Below are positions 25,541-36,476 of a DNA stretch of 64,000 nucleotides, in pieces. Positions within the stretch are counted from its first letter, which is position 1. The number at the start of each line of letters is the position of its first letter. The notes beneath the pieces were generated by a model. The model worked only from the letters and a program-made list of their open reading frames with translations. It was not told the DNA's origin and made no database searches. The translations under genes were made by a program, and so were the position numbers. Location: assembly GCF_032854445.1 (NCBI RefSeq), contig NC_088295.1, positions 30,989,385 through 31,053,384 on the forward strand. Reading direction: 5' to 3'. The DNA is from Liolophura sinensis. Its lineage: Eukaryota; Mollusca; Polyplacophora; Chitonida; Chitonidae.

Positions 25541-26410
25541 ATGGCTCAACCACGGTCTTCGGTGTCGCGGAGGGGCTCGAAAAATGATGCAGATAAAGAC
25601 GACGAAGACACAGAAAACAATGGCTACGTGCAGATCTTCGTGAAACCACTGGAACAGGGCAGCTGCAATTTAATTCTAAACTGGCTCGGCGTTGGAAGCG
25701 TGAATTTCACTTCGCAGCAGGTCGGAGCATTGTACGGTCTAGGGGCTGTTGTAAGTTGTGTGTGTGTTTATCAGCTTCTGAGGTGGGATTTGGCGTTACT
25801 GTTTCAGAAGATCTGCAGTCTTGTCGTCCCCACGTTCAGCATTGTCTGTGCTTTTTATTGGCTGTCTTTATATTTTCGAAAAACGTGGAGCACCACAAGT
25901 ATTTATTTGTTATTCTCCTCTTGCTATGTAGGGGAGACGGTCTCTCGGCTGTTTGTGAGCCCGCCAGCTGTCAGCGAGCTCTCGGCCAGCCTAAACTCCG
26001 AGCCGGTCGACCGTACGTTCGACCCCTCCACAAACTATGTTCTCCAACCCATAGTTTTATTCATCCTTCTCTTCGTGGTCAGCATTGCCAGTTTATTTTC
26101 ATCTTTGGAAACTGCTCACAGCGCTATTGTGATACTTTTGGTGAGTGTCAGTAGATTTTTAGCTTGCACCACATTGACAGTTTTACCACAGGGTCTACGA
26201 CCGTACGTTGCCTACTCGTGTGGCTTCCTCGGAATTTTAGTTTTCAAATACATGGAAACCGTTCTCAGGCCTCCCATAAACAACTTTATGACTCAGGATG
26301 GAAAAATCCCTGTCATCAAGAGACGAAGATCTAGTTCGTCAAGTGCTCATGGATTTTCCCACAGATCTGCTAGAAGGACGTCTCTGCCTGCTCTCATACA
26401 GAAGTCTCAG
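25541..26410 (+). CDS. PDE3-type cGMP-inhibited phosphodiesterase, first coding exon
   Basis: First 290 residues of a PDE3-family enzyme; PDE3 hydrolyses cAMP (and cGMP slowly) and is membrane-attached through this N-terminal region. Seen here: an acidic hydrophilic start (residues 1-30); hydrophobic segments near 62-80, 93-111, 119-135, 167-187, 194-213 and 222-236, matching the six-helix membrane region of PDE3A/B; the motif LRPYVAYSCGFLGILVFKYM (219-238), parallel to WRPYLAYLAGVLGIL in human PDE3A; KIPVIKRRRSSSSS (255-268); and RRTSLP (278-283), counterpart of the PKA/PKB-phosphorylated, 14-3-3-binding serine. ATG context AACAAGATGG is strong and an in-frame TAA lies 33 bases upstream. The exon ends TCTCAG|GTAGGT, phase 0, where the vertebrate first exon also seems to end. 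Reading on gives a stop after 310 codons. The catalytic domain is outside the window. PDE3A and PDE3B cannot be distinguished; a single invertebrate PDE3 is likely. Confidence 0.9.
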
Positions 26411-27068
26411 GTAGGTGGAATGATTGGTTTGTTTTCATCCCCAATGGTGTTGATTTCCTGTCACCATCCCTGATGGACATATACAATTGGGCTTTGAAAT
26501 TCGAATGTCCCATTTGTACATTTTTCTCAAATTTCATTGTGTCCCTTCATGTCAAATTCTTAAGAATAGGCTGCTGGTGTGTCTTCTTGACACTTGAGAT
26601 ATCCCCCACCCTGCCCCTCCTACACATAACCTGACTAAACCTGTGCACAAGGCATTTAAACACCCAAGCTAGGTGTTATCAGATTGTTAATTTCCAAGTG
26701 TTAGTTCAGCTGATAAAACATATTAAAGGCATTTCAGAGTAGTTCCCAGTATTACATAGATTTAGCCAGAATTTGAAATCAGGCTGTTTCATTTCCAATT
26801 TTCTGCTATTTTCCCTCTCTGTCCCATGTTAATTTTGTCAGAATAAGATGTTTCAAAGACACTGAGACACCTTGCCCCTCCCCCACCTCCACCTGGCTAA
26901 AATTATGCAGTATTGGCAGTTGCATACCAATATGGAATTATGGCCATCTTGATATGCTTAAATTCATTAAACTTCAGAATCTTTAAATTGCCTTACATTC
27001 TGTAAGAAGTGACTGCGAGTCCAATAGGTTTTCCAAGATTAAAGGAACTGTCAGTTGCCAATGTGCGA

Positions 27069-27086
27069 TTTTTTTTTTTTTTTTTT
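27069..27086 (+). repeat. Poly-T tract
   Basis: About 18 T in a row within intron 1, one of many T-runs on the transcribed-sense strand. Confidence 0.95.
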
Positions 27087-27677
27087 CGTGAAGAAAGTTT
27101 TGAAAGTTGATATCTGGCACATGAATATCCTGGTTGACTGCATATATATGACAAATTTCAGATATACTTGATTGCTGTTTTCTAATACATTTATATGATC
27201 AGGATCAGGATGTAATTACAATTTTGCATATGAAAGATTGCACGTGCATCTTTAATGCACGAAGCTCGTCTATTTCGTTACATACATGTAGAACAAGTAC
27301 ATGTACTAGTAAGTATATAGATATATCTGTGTATTTGTTAGAGTATGAAATAATTTGGATGCAGATAGGTATTACTTTTTATGCTCCAGGGACAAATCAT
27401 GTGTTTTTCATTTTCAAATGTTTTGAGTATCGATCAGTATTAGGCTAGAACCTGCAGGGTTGATGACATTGTGACACCCAGGTATGAAGTGATATATTTT
27501 AATCTGTTCATTTTTTTCCTGTCTCATTGCTGGAGGCCTTTACAACATTTCGCACTGATAAACCAATGGCTGAGATGGATTTGCTGTGGTCTGTTAATGC
27601 CATGTTCTGTTTGTTTTCTAATTCTTGTCAGCTTAACAGTAGGCACATGTATGAGGATACAATTGTATGGTTTTGTA

Positions 27678-27680
<3 letters not shown>

Positions 27681-27740
<60 letters not shown>
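27681..27740. repeat. (TA)n microsatellite
   Basis: About 30 uninterrupted TA units in intron 1. The long Tyr-Ile frame across it is an artefact of the repeat. Confidence 0.98.
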
Positions 27741-27742
<2 letters not shown>

Positions 27743-29105
27743 CTTTTGTGACAGGTATTGATCTTGTGTAACTTCCTGCAATATACAGGGTTAGTAAATG
27801 GTTCTGTATTACCTGAGGGATGAGTGCATGGCTACCACATAAACACTGTGTTAATTGTTAATGTGGCTAGGCCATGGATTTGACATGTAAAGCACTGATC
27901 CATTTATTACACCACAACACACACAATACAGCATTGGACAGCATTATACATGTATGTGTATGTCAACTTTGGTCGAATCATTAGTCCTGTGGAAACTTAC
28001 ATGTATGTGCTAAATAATTATTCATTTTCATTATTTTTTTATTATTATACAATACAGCCATATTGTATTGTCTGAGCCTACCTGAGCAATACATATATTG
28101 TGACCACCCTTGTGTGTTTGTATGAACAAAAGTAATATTGAATGCTGTATGCAGTTATAGAAAGTGGAGAATCTTTTTATTCATGAAAATATTACAAAAT
28201 GATGGAAGGATGGGATTGCCTGCATATAAATAAAGTAATTATCACTACCTGTATATGAACTCAAGCTGGCCCCCTAATTGATATTACCAAACTGATAATT
28301 GGCACACATTGCAGTTATTGTTACAAGTATTTCAGGGACCTGGTCCAGTGAAGTGTGAGGACCTGTCCAGAAAGCATACAACCTAAAGCATCAGTCTAGA
28401 TCGACTGAAACTCACATAAGCAATTGGTCTTGCCATCACCTTTAAAGATTTGTCAACACGCATTCATGAGGACAGAATGGTCATTAATGGCTTATGGAAT
28501 ATGTGGTTGTCACTTTCAGTCTGTAAAAGGACCTGTCAAAAATAAAACAAAAATATCAGAAACTAACCTGAAGAGTGCATCCTAATGAATGCTCTATGCA
28601 TTATCAACAAAGATTTCAATCAACAAAAGCAGTTCAAAACAAAGATTGATTTGATACATTGACAGAGTACTAATGACATGAAATTTACCGCATAAATCAG
28701 CTACCGGTAATGAGAAAATTAGAAAAAATGAGACCCACAAGCACTGATTTACCCCATGGAGTATTAACTATAATGAACTTTAAATAGAGAGGCTACATAT
28801 ATAGACAGATAAAGGACATTGCTACTTTATGTATCAAGAATTGCCACTTTTTCCATGACGAATGCAGCTGGATCTCAACAGCCTTAACGGCTGAAGTCCG
28901 GTCTGCCACAATTCTCCATGTTCAGTCTTTGAACAAAAAACCTGCCTTTAAAGTGAATCGATGCCGCTGGTAAATGTTCATATCTGGCAAACAAGATTTT
29001 AATTTCGTACTGTAATAAGCCATTCATCAAAATTCAGACTCCCAGAAATGAAACGAGGCAAACTGCGTGCTTGCCTTGAAAGGAGCTGAAGATATTAGCA
29101 GCACC

Positions 29106-29113
29106 TGACGTCA
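29106..29113. promoter_or_regulatory. Consensus CRE (TGACGTCA)
   Basis: Perfect palindromic CREB/ATF site 3.6 kb downstream of the PDE3 start codon, in a GC-richer patch containing CACGTG at about 29147. Function is inference. Confidence 0.4.
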
Positions 29114-29783
29114 CGGGGAGGAAACCAGTTAGACCGCGTGCATTCACGTGCACTCACTCGGGCTACACTAATATCAAAACCAGAACGATGGGAAGCCAAG
29201 TAGGTCAGATTATTCGTTAGGACCAATTTGATTTCATACTTCCCTCCACTTCCAAAAATTGCCTTCTTAAATCTAATCAACGCAGAGGGGATTGGTGATT
29301 TCTGTTAAAGGGAGATAACTCCTAACGCGAACAAATTGCTTTGCGGAACTTTGGCGGTATTCAAATTGAGTTTATATAAAATTTCGAATATTTCTTTGAA
29401 AAAAATAACAACCTCAAATTGAATAAATATAACAAGCCATTGAGTTTTTTTATTCAGTCGACGGACGGAATACAGGCTCGTCCGGATTACTTCTATGTAT
29501 CCCTGCCTTTTTGAGACGGATTCACATTTGACTAAAGTTATGATTTATACTTTTTGTATGGAGCCTTTTTTGTATTGGTTTTACTTAAATGCATAAATGT
29601 GTAAGTGTTGGAGCAAAAAACCATGCTAAAAATGAAATGGGCATCTGGAGAAAGGACAAGGAAAACTCTCTCTGAAAAGAACTGAACTTACTCTGTTAGA
29701 TTTTTTTATTGAATGCACTGCAAGTCAAATGTGTGAATTCTAAGGTGGGCTTTATGAACCGTACTGCCCGTGGCTAGGCACTC

Positions 29784-29791
29784 TGACGTCA
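29784..29791. promoter_or_regulatory. Consensus CRE (TGACGTCA)
   Basis: Second perfect CRE palindrome, about 680 bases after the one at 29106. Confidence 0.4.
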
Positions 29792-30003
29792 CATCACCTT
29801 TGTTCTTTTTATTTATCTATAGGGGAATTTTTTTAAAACAGGTAGTTTAGTGTAGATATACATGTAAAATGTCAACAACAGGAAAAAATCCCACTTCATG
29901 AATATAGACCGTAATAAAGCAACAATGAAAGTATTCCACAGATATCCCCAATTATTCAGGAGTGAAGCCCTGGAACAGAAAATATTGAGCTACATGCAGT
30001 TTG

Positions 30004-30050
30004 AGTGAGTGAGTGATTGCTTAGGGTTTAACGTCGTACTCATGCAATTT
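30004..30050 (-). mobile_element. SINE family B, 3' tail fragment (reverse)
   Basis: GTGAGTGAGTGATTGCTTAG followed by GGTTTAACGTCGTACTCATG is the complement of the family B 3' terminus. Confidence 0.6.
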
Positions 30051-31408
30051 GAGACTGTATGTTTGACCACATTTATGTGAATACTTTGTGGTCAAATATT
30101 ATTCCTTCAGGAAATAGTCTAGCATTAGGAAATCTGATCTATGCAGGATTCCATTCATTTTTGATGAGAAAATCCAGTATAACGGGAAAGCAGCGATATT
30201 GATGGCTACTGTCACGTGGGACATATTTAGTCATTACCAGTTACCACTAAACAAAGGAGAAATCACTCAGTATGTACATGTAGATGGACACCATGTTTGG
30301 AGACTGGTGTCTACCAGTGCATTTGCACACACAGCAACATATCCTATACATGTGTCCACGTTCTAGTCAGAATGTTGCTGACACTTGTCCATCACGTGAC
30401 AGAGTCTGTATTAGGAAGGGCCATTTTAGTAAAATCTCCTGATTTTAAACTATGCTCTGATTGGCTAACTAAACAACAAATCAAAGTAGCATGACTATTT
30501 GTCACATTATATGCTAACCTAGGATCATGATTTTTGTTTTCAAAGTATATGTACTACAGGATTTGATAGTTTTATCATGTGTTGATCCCTGTTCTTGTTC
30601 ATCACACACAAAGAAGTCTGGATATTTAATATTTTTGGTTTTATTTTATATTAACAAAATATATTATTTCTAGTTAGAAAACAGAATCACACACACAAAA
30701 ATATATTTTTCATTATTAAAAATAACTGATTATGTGAATTTGAATCAAAAAATGTCTTCCTTGTTTATTAGCTGAGAAATAACTGCACCAAATCCCTTTA
30801 ACTTCTAGCGTAAAATTTTACCCTTGCTATTTGTTAACATACTGTTATTCTTAATCTGTCATCATGCTGTATTGATTTAAACTTTATTTTGCCTTCCGAA
30901 AAAAGGGCTAAATTCTACCTCTTTGCAGAGGCACAGAGAAAGTTGTTAATTTCTTTTCTGATTGACTTGTTGTTCCTCTGACAGAAATTAATCCAAGATG
31001 CCATGTTTAAGAGGACTGATATGCCAGAGCCAAACAGTCTTAACACCAGATGGTGATGCATGGAACATGATACATGTAGTTGTTGACTGTAGAACAGGTA
31101 TCCAAACAAAGAGGGGCAGATTATTGCTTCATCCAGCCTCTCGTTCTGTCATTAGTTATCAATCTGACTAGATATCAGACCAGCTTGTGCAGTGCCCACA
31201 GCTGTGTCAATCCAATGTGGCCATCATTCACTTTAAGCAATAATCTAACAGGATTCCAGTCCAGGGAATCTTGTAATATTGAACCAGTGGAATTGTAATC
31301 AAGATAATGACTGACAGCATTCGTTCACTAAGGAAATCCTAGTTTTCTAAAGATACATTGTACATGTAAAACTGAGATCATATGGACAGCGTGAATGCTC
31401 AAGGGTTT

Positions 31409-31673
31409 AAATTTATTTATTTTATTGGTGTTTTATGCTGTACTCAAGAATATTTCACTTATACAACGGTGGCCAGAATTATGGTGAAAGGAAACCGAGC
31501 AGAGCCCGGGCGAAACTCACTACCATCCACAGGTTGCTGCAAGACCTTCCCATGTATGGATGGAGAGGAAGCCAGTATAAAGTGGACTTGAACTCACAGC
31601 CACCGCATTGATGAGAAGCTCCTGGGTCATTACTCTGCACTAGCACGCTAACCAACTGAACCACAGAGGCCCC
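31409..31673 (-). mobile_element. SINE family A, full-length copy (reverse)
   Basis: One of the most complete copies. Read on the minus strand it starts GGGGGCCTCTGTGGTTCAGT (tRNA A-box region), then GCACTAGCACGC-type loop sequence, AATGACCCAGGAGC, a B box (GAGTTCAAGTCC), the body, and TAAGTGAAATATTCTTGAGT to an (AAAT)n-like tail. It lies antisense to the PDE3 transcript, unlike most intronic copies. Confidence 0.9.
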
Positions 31674-31994
31674 CATAGTAGAAGAAACTTAAGTAGAACT
31701 TGACAGTTTCTCCCATCATGGATAGCTCCTATACATGGAGTTGCACAACATGTAGCTACAGTAGTATACGAGATTATGTGGTCTTCTGACAAGAGAATTT
31801 TCTCTTTGCTGTGAAATTAGAAGTATGAAATTTGTTTCTATGTGTGCTGAGAATTTCATTATTCACAAAATCATAATGATACACACATATATTGTAGCCG
31901 TGCAAGAGTTATTAAAAGCACATTGGGCTACCATAAGTAAAGTACTTGAAGTTATATTAATGTATTGGTGAAATTTGCTAGGGTTTGATGCACA

Positions 31995-32240
31995 TGTAGA
32001 CAATCTTCATTTTTTTTCTTTCATTCTTTCTTGTTACCTTGCTTGCTTAGTTCTGTGCACTTGTGTGGAAGTCATTTGCCAGAGATAGCTGGTGTTGGCT
32101 GCTAGTCTGCTTAGCAAATGTAGACAATCTTAATTTTTTTCTTTCGTTCATTCTTTCTTTTCCTTTCTTGTTACCTTGCAAATTTAATTTCATGCATTTG
32201 TGTGCATTTGAGTGGACAGAGATGCTGGTCTGTCATTCCT
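31995..32240 (+). repeat. Diverged tandem duplication, about 124-bp period
   Basis: TGTAGACAATCTT, a TTTCTTTC-rich run, CTTTCTTGTTACCTTGC and TGTGCATTTGTGTG-like segments occur twice in the same order, starting at about 31995 and 32119. Confidence 0.75.
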
Positions 32241-32753
32241 GGTAATATGTCAACTGGAAACTCTCTCCTGGTCACTGGTCCAGAGACTAGCCAAGCCTCT
32301 CTAATTGATTTTGGGCAGATGAGATTATGCAGGAGCAGTCAGGCTGGTTATCTGATTGGCTGATTGAGCAGAAAGGTCAGCCTGGCTTGTGGTTCTAATT
32401 AATAGAAGAGCGAACAGAGAATTCTATCTGATAAACACTCTGACTCTAGGTAGGGGACAAATTTAATGTCAGGAGACAGAGCCCATGGGGATTATCTTTG
32501 TGTCAGAATGAGTGCAGATGTCAGTTATGTAATGATGCAGTTATAACACAGAATCCCACAAGTAGGCACTTAATTCATGTTTCACATGGCAATCAGACAG
32601 TGCACATTCAATGTTACAGATTGAAATTGGTACCAGGTGACTAATGGATAATTCCCTGCTTCATCTCCCTGTTTTCTGTTCTGTCCCACTATACTATATA
32701 AACATCCATGTGTACAATAATTCCATATAATAAACTACATGTATAACATATGA

Positions 32754-32982
32754 TTGATTTATTTATTTGATTAGTATTTTACGCTGCACACAAAAATATT
32801 TCACCTATACAACGCCTACCCGCATTATGGTGGGAGGAAACTGGGCAGAGTCCGGGGAAACCCACAACCATCAGCAGGTTGCTGACAGAATTTCCAGTGG
32901 TCAACCAGAGAGGAAACCAGCATAAGCTTGATTTGAACTCACATCAACCATATTGGTGAGAGACTCTCCTGGGTCATTGTGT
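32754..32982 (-). mobile_element. SINE family A, near-complete copy (reverse)
   Basis: GATTTATTTATTTGATTAGT tail complement, TTTACGCTGCACACAAAAAT, CATTATGGTGGGAGGAAACT, GAACTCACATCAACCATATT (B-box side) and CTCCTGGGTCATTG. The A-box end is lost. Confidence 0.85.
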
Positions 32983-34180
32983 ATAAGGTATGAAGTAGTC
33001 AGTTAGCTTCCACACTACACCATATTACATGATGTAATCAGTTTGCGTGTATGTAGTATTAATCGCTTCGGCAGAAGGTCGCATGATAGAAATATTAATA
33101 GCTGGAGTACTAGATGCCTCCTTTATAAAACTGTTTTCTGCTTTGATTGAGATTGCAAATGGGCCAAGTGATAAATGAAGAACTCAGGGAATGCATGATT
33201 AAGGGTTAACATAACATTGCAGTGCTCAAGGAAGATTGTATATACATGTGAACCAATTTAGTCTCCATTCCTTTTGCATGTCCTCTGTAAGTGAAGATTG
33301 TTAATATTAAATAAATCTGCCTTAAAATATTATGTGTTCAAAGAGATGGGATTACACCAGTAAAAATTTTGTTCAACTTTTTGTGAAATTTTCATTTATT
33401 TTCTCATTGTGTCAGTGTCTGTGAAACATGTGAAAAAATAATTTTATTGCCAGTGAAGATGCTTTATAAAATTTATTTTAAGAAAGTGGTGCACTATCCG
33501 ATACGCATACATGTTGAAGTGGCTTTATGTTAATCAGTATTAAAAGTTATGAAACTTTTGTAAACTAAAATTCATGTTTTTTTTTCTTTGATTTTTATGC
33601 TTATGTTTGGAGACCCAGAGGCTTACTGGATTTAAAAATAAACCTAGGATAAACAAATTTAGCTTTCTGAAAGAACATGTTATTCCTGAAGCTTAGGGTA
33701 TATTGTTATTTTTAAATTAAATGCGAAAGATTTCTGTACTATCAATAACACACTTGTCAAGAACATCAGTAAGATTTTTGCTCTTGGCAACATGTCTCTT
33801 TTAATTTTTGCCTTCTTAATGACTTAACAGATGAAAAAGGGGTCTTTTTATCTGTGAACAGAAATGTATCTAACATTTCTTTTGCACTCAAGTTTTTATG
33901 TTTCTCAGCCTGTAGGCCAGTGTGGTATTTTTTTTTTTTTTTGCCTTAACGATGCTAGGCATGACTGTTTGTATGACTACAGATTTGTTATGGGAAAAAC
34001 GATTGTTGAAAACTATGAAGGCTGGTGAAAAGTGTTTTGTATTACCATTTTTTTTTCTTGCAGATTTTGTATTTGGTGAAAATGTTGGACTTTTTATTAA
34101 TTTCGACTTTATTTAGAGCATATTACTTCTTGAAGTAAGTTGATATGGTTTAAAATAGCAGTGGCCTTGTGGAACATAAT

Positions 34181-34860
34181 GCCAAAAACTAGACAGGACA
34201 CTGCACCCAACCACAAGGTGCTGTCACAGTGGAATATGCCAAAAACTAGACAGGACACTGCACCCAACCACAAGGTGCTGTCCCAGTGGAATATGCCAAA
34301 AACTAGACAGGACACTGCACCCAACCACAAGGTGCTGTCACAGTGGAATATGCCAAAAACTAGACAGGACACTGCACCCAACCACAAGGTGCTGTCACAG
34401 TGGAATATGCCAAAAACTAGACAAGACGCTGCACCCAACCACAAGGTGCTGTCACAGTGGAATATGTCGAATACCAAACATGACACCTGACCCACTCACT
34501 TGGTGCTGCATTAGTGGAACATGTCAAATACTAGACATGACACTTGACTCACTCATTTTGTGCTGTCTTAGTGGAATTTACCAAAGACTAGACATAACAC
34601 TTGACTCACTCAGATTGTGCTGTCTTAGTGGAATATGCCAAAGACTAGACATGACACTTGACTCACTCAGATTGTGCTGTCTTAGTGGAATATGCCAAAG
34701 ACTACACTTGACTGACTCAGATTGTGCTGTCTTAGTGGGATATGCCAAAAACTAGACAGGACACTTGACTGATTCAGATTGTGCTGTCTTAGTGGGATAT
34801 GCCAAAAACTAGATATGATAGTAGATTCACTCAGGTTGTGTCTGTCTCCCTGGAATAAAC
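34181..34860. repeat. 57-bp minisatellite, about 12 units
   Basis: Unit example: GCCAAAAACTAGACAGGACA, CTGCACCCAACCACAAGGTG, CTGTCACAGTGGAATAT. The first five units are nearly identical; later ones are a diverged type (TTGACTCACTCAGATTGTGC, TGTCTTAGTGG). Since 57 is divisible by three, frames stay open on both strands (a 19-residue repeat), but this is a by-product. The unit matches the reverse complement of the family B SINE body around 2490-2550. Confidence 0.95.
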
Positions 34861-36252
34861 CAAACACTAGTGTTCAGCTGTCATCAGATGCTGACTATTG
34901 TTTTCTGTCCAAACTCACTGCGTCACATTGACAGGTAGGCAGATTATATATGTATGTGCATGTACTGGCTGTAAGTACAATGTATGAGTGTCTTATATGA
35001 TGGTAGGCTGTATTTTTGCAGGCAGTCGCAGGTGCAGTGTGGCTGAGATTCTGACGCTCCTGTCAGCTGTACACTACAACATACAACACACTCATATCTA
35101 TGTTCAATATGAAGAAAGTAATCAATATGGCAGCTAACACCTGAGACATTAACGTCACAAAGTTTAGTTAGAAATTAATATCGCTTGGATTACAGTAACC
35201 TAAGAATAAATATATACCTGTGCAGCAGGGCTTGAAAGGTTTTTTTTTTTTGTTTTCTGTGGGAAAATGGTTTAGCTGTTGGCAGTAGATCTTAAAGTAT
35301 TGATCTTCTCTTCCTGACTGTGCCTCTGTACCTTTTAAGTTTTATTTATTCTAAGAAAGAAATTTACTCTAAGAAAGATTCTTATTTGTAGACAGATATG
35401 TCAGTCACAATAAGGGATATGTTTTCCTGTGGCAATGAAAAGTACATTCAAGAGGAATGCAGACATTATCATTTAGCTTTCGAAAATTGGAACGTACATG
35501 TGAATATGGTATAAAGAGTTAATTAATGGCATCAATTGATTTAGCAACCCACTAGATGAATTATTTGTCGTGGAACGGACTGAAAAGGCAATCCGAGCTT
35601 AACATGCTCTATGTGTTATAGGAAAGCAGAATTGTCAGTGATGTGATTGTCTGACAGGGCAGGTTAAGGGTACCAGGTTAACACCACTGGTCACCTTGGT
35701 CATGCCTGTGTGTGCACTGTATTCTGATTGCATTGGGCAGCTTATTTAATTAATATAATTTTATGAACCATCCAGTCTTTTTTCATTTTAAAATGTCCAT
35801 TACATACATGTACATTTTATACGTACTGCATTACTGCAGCAAATATAATAGAGAAATGTAACATTCTTGCAGAGTAAACTCAGTCCTCCGCATGCTTTTC
35901 TTATAAATACGAGACTGAGGTTGATGCTGCAAGAAGTTAATATAATTACAGCAGAATATTGTATATGCTATTTTAGAAGCAGTAGTGTTCAAGATATTAT
36001 ATTTGTGCCTTGCGCATGTCAAGATTGATATTTTTAGGCATTAATATGCAGTGTTAAACAAGATGTAAGTGCAATTGTCCCCAATCCATTCCTTTTTTTC
36101 TTCTCCTGTGAAATCATAGCTGTTGATTTCAAGAATTGCTTTCTAACAGAAAATCTTCTTTAATGTATGTTTACAAAGTTTGATAGAGAGTATACATGAA
36201 CTGTGCATGTATGTACATACACACCTTTCATATGATTTAATACTCTTCTGAG

Positions 36253-36476
36253 AGGGCCTCCGTGGCTCAGTTGGTTAGTGCGCAGCGTAATGACCCAGGA
36301 GCCATTCACCTATGCGGCCGCTGTGAGTTCAAGTCCAGCTCATGCTGGCTTCCTGTCCGGCCTTATGTGGAAAGGTCTGGCAGCAACCTGCAGATGGTCG
36401 TGGGTTTTCCCTGGGTTCTGCTGCCGTCATATAAGTGAAATATTCTTGAGTACGGTGTAAAACACCAATCAAATTA
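36253..36476 (+). mobile_element. SINE family A, full-length head
   Basis: Clear Pol III promoter: A box TGGCTCAGTTGG (36263-36274) and B box AGTTCAAGTCC (36326-36336). The body is complete except for a deletion between CTGGGTTCTG and CTGCCGTCATATAAG. It ends CAATCAAATTATATAATT with a decayed tail. Sense to PDE3. Confidence 0.9.

Noticed and set aside
26411-26473. PDE3 protein ending at residue 310 by read-through
   Set aside because: The 20 extra codons follow a strong donor (CAG|GTAGGT) right after a conserved motif, so splicing is far more likely; an intronic-polyadenylation isoform cannot be excluded.
27471-27761. Frame with a long Tyr-Ile run
   Set aside because: Translation of the (TA)n microsatellite.
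34109-34495. Repetitive frames of 116-128 codons on both strands
   Set aside because: The 57-bp unit is divisible by three, so stops are absent on both strands at once; opposite-strand openness argues against coding.
36253-36340. tRNA gene (A and B boxes present)
   Set aside because: The element continues as a SINE body with a tail and the cloverleaf stems do not pair.
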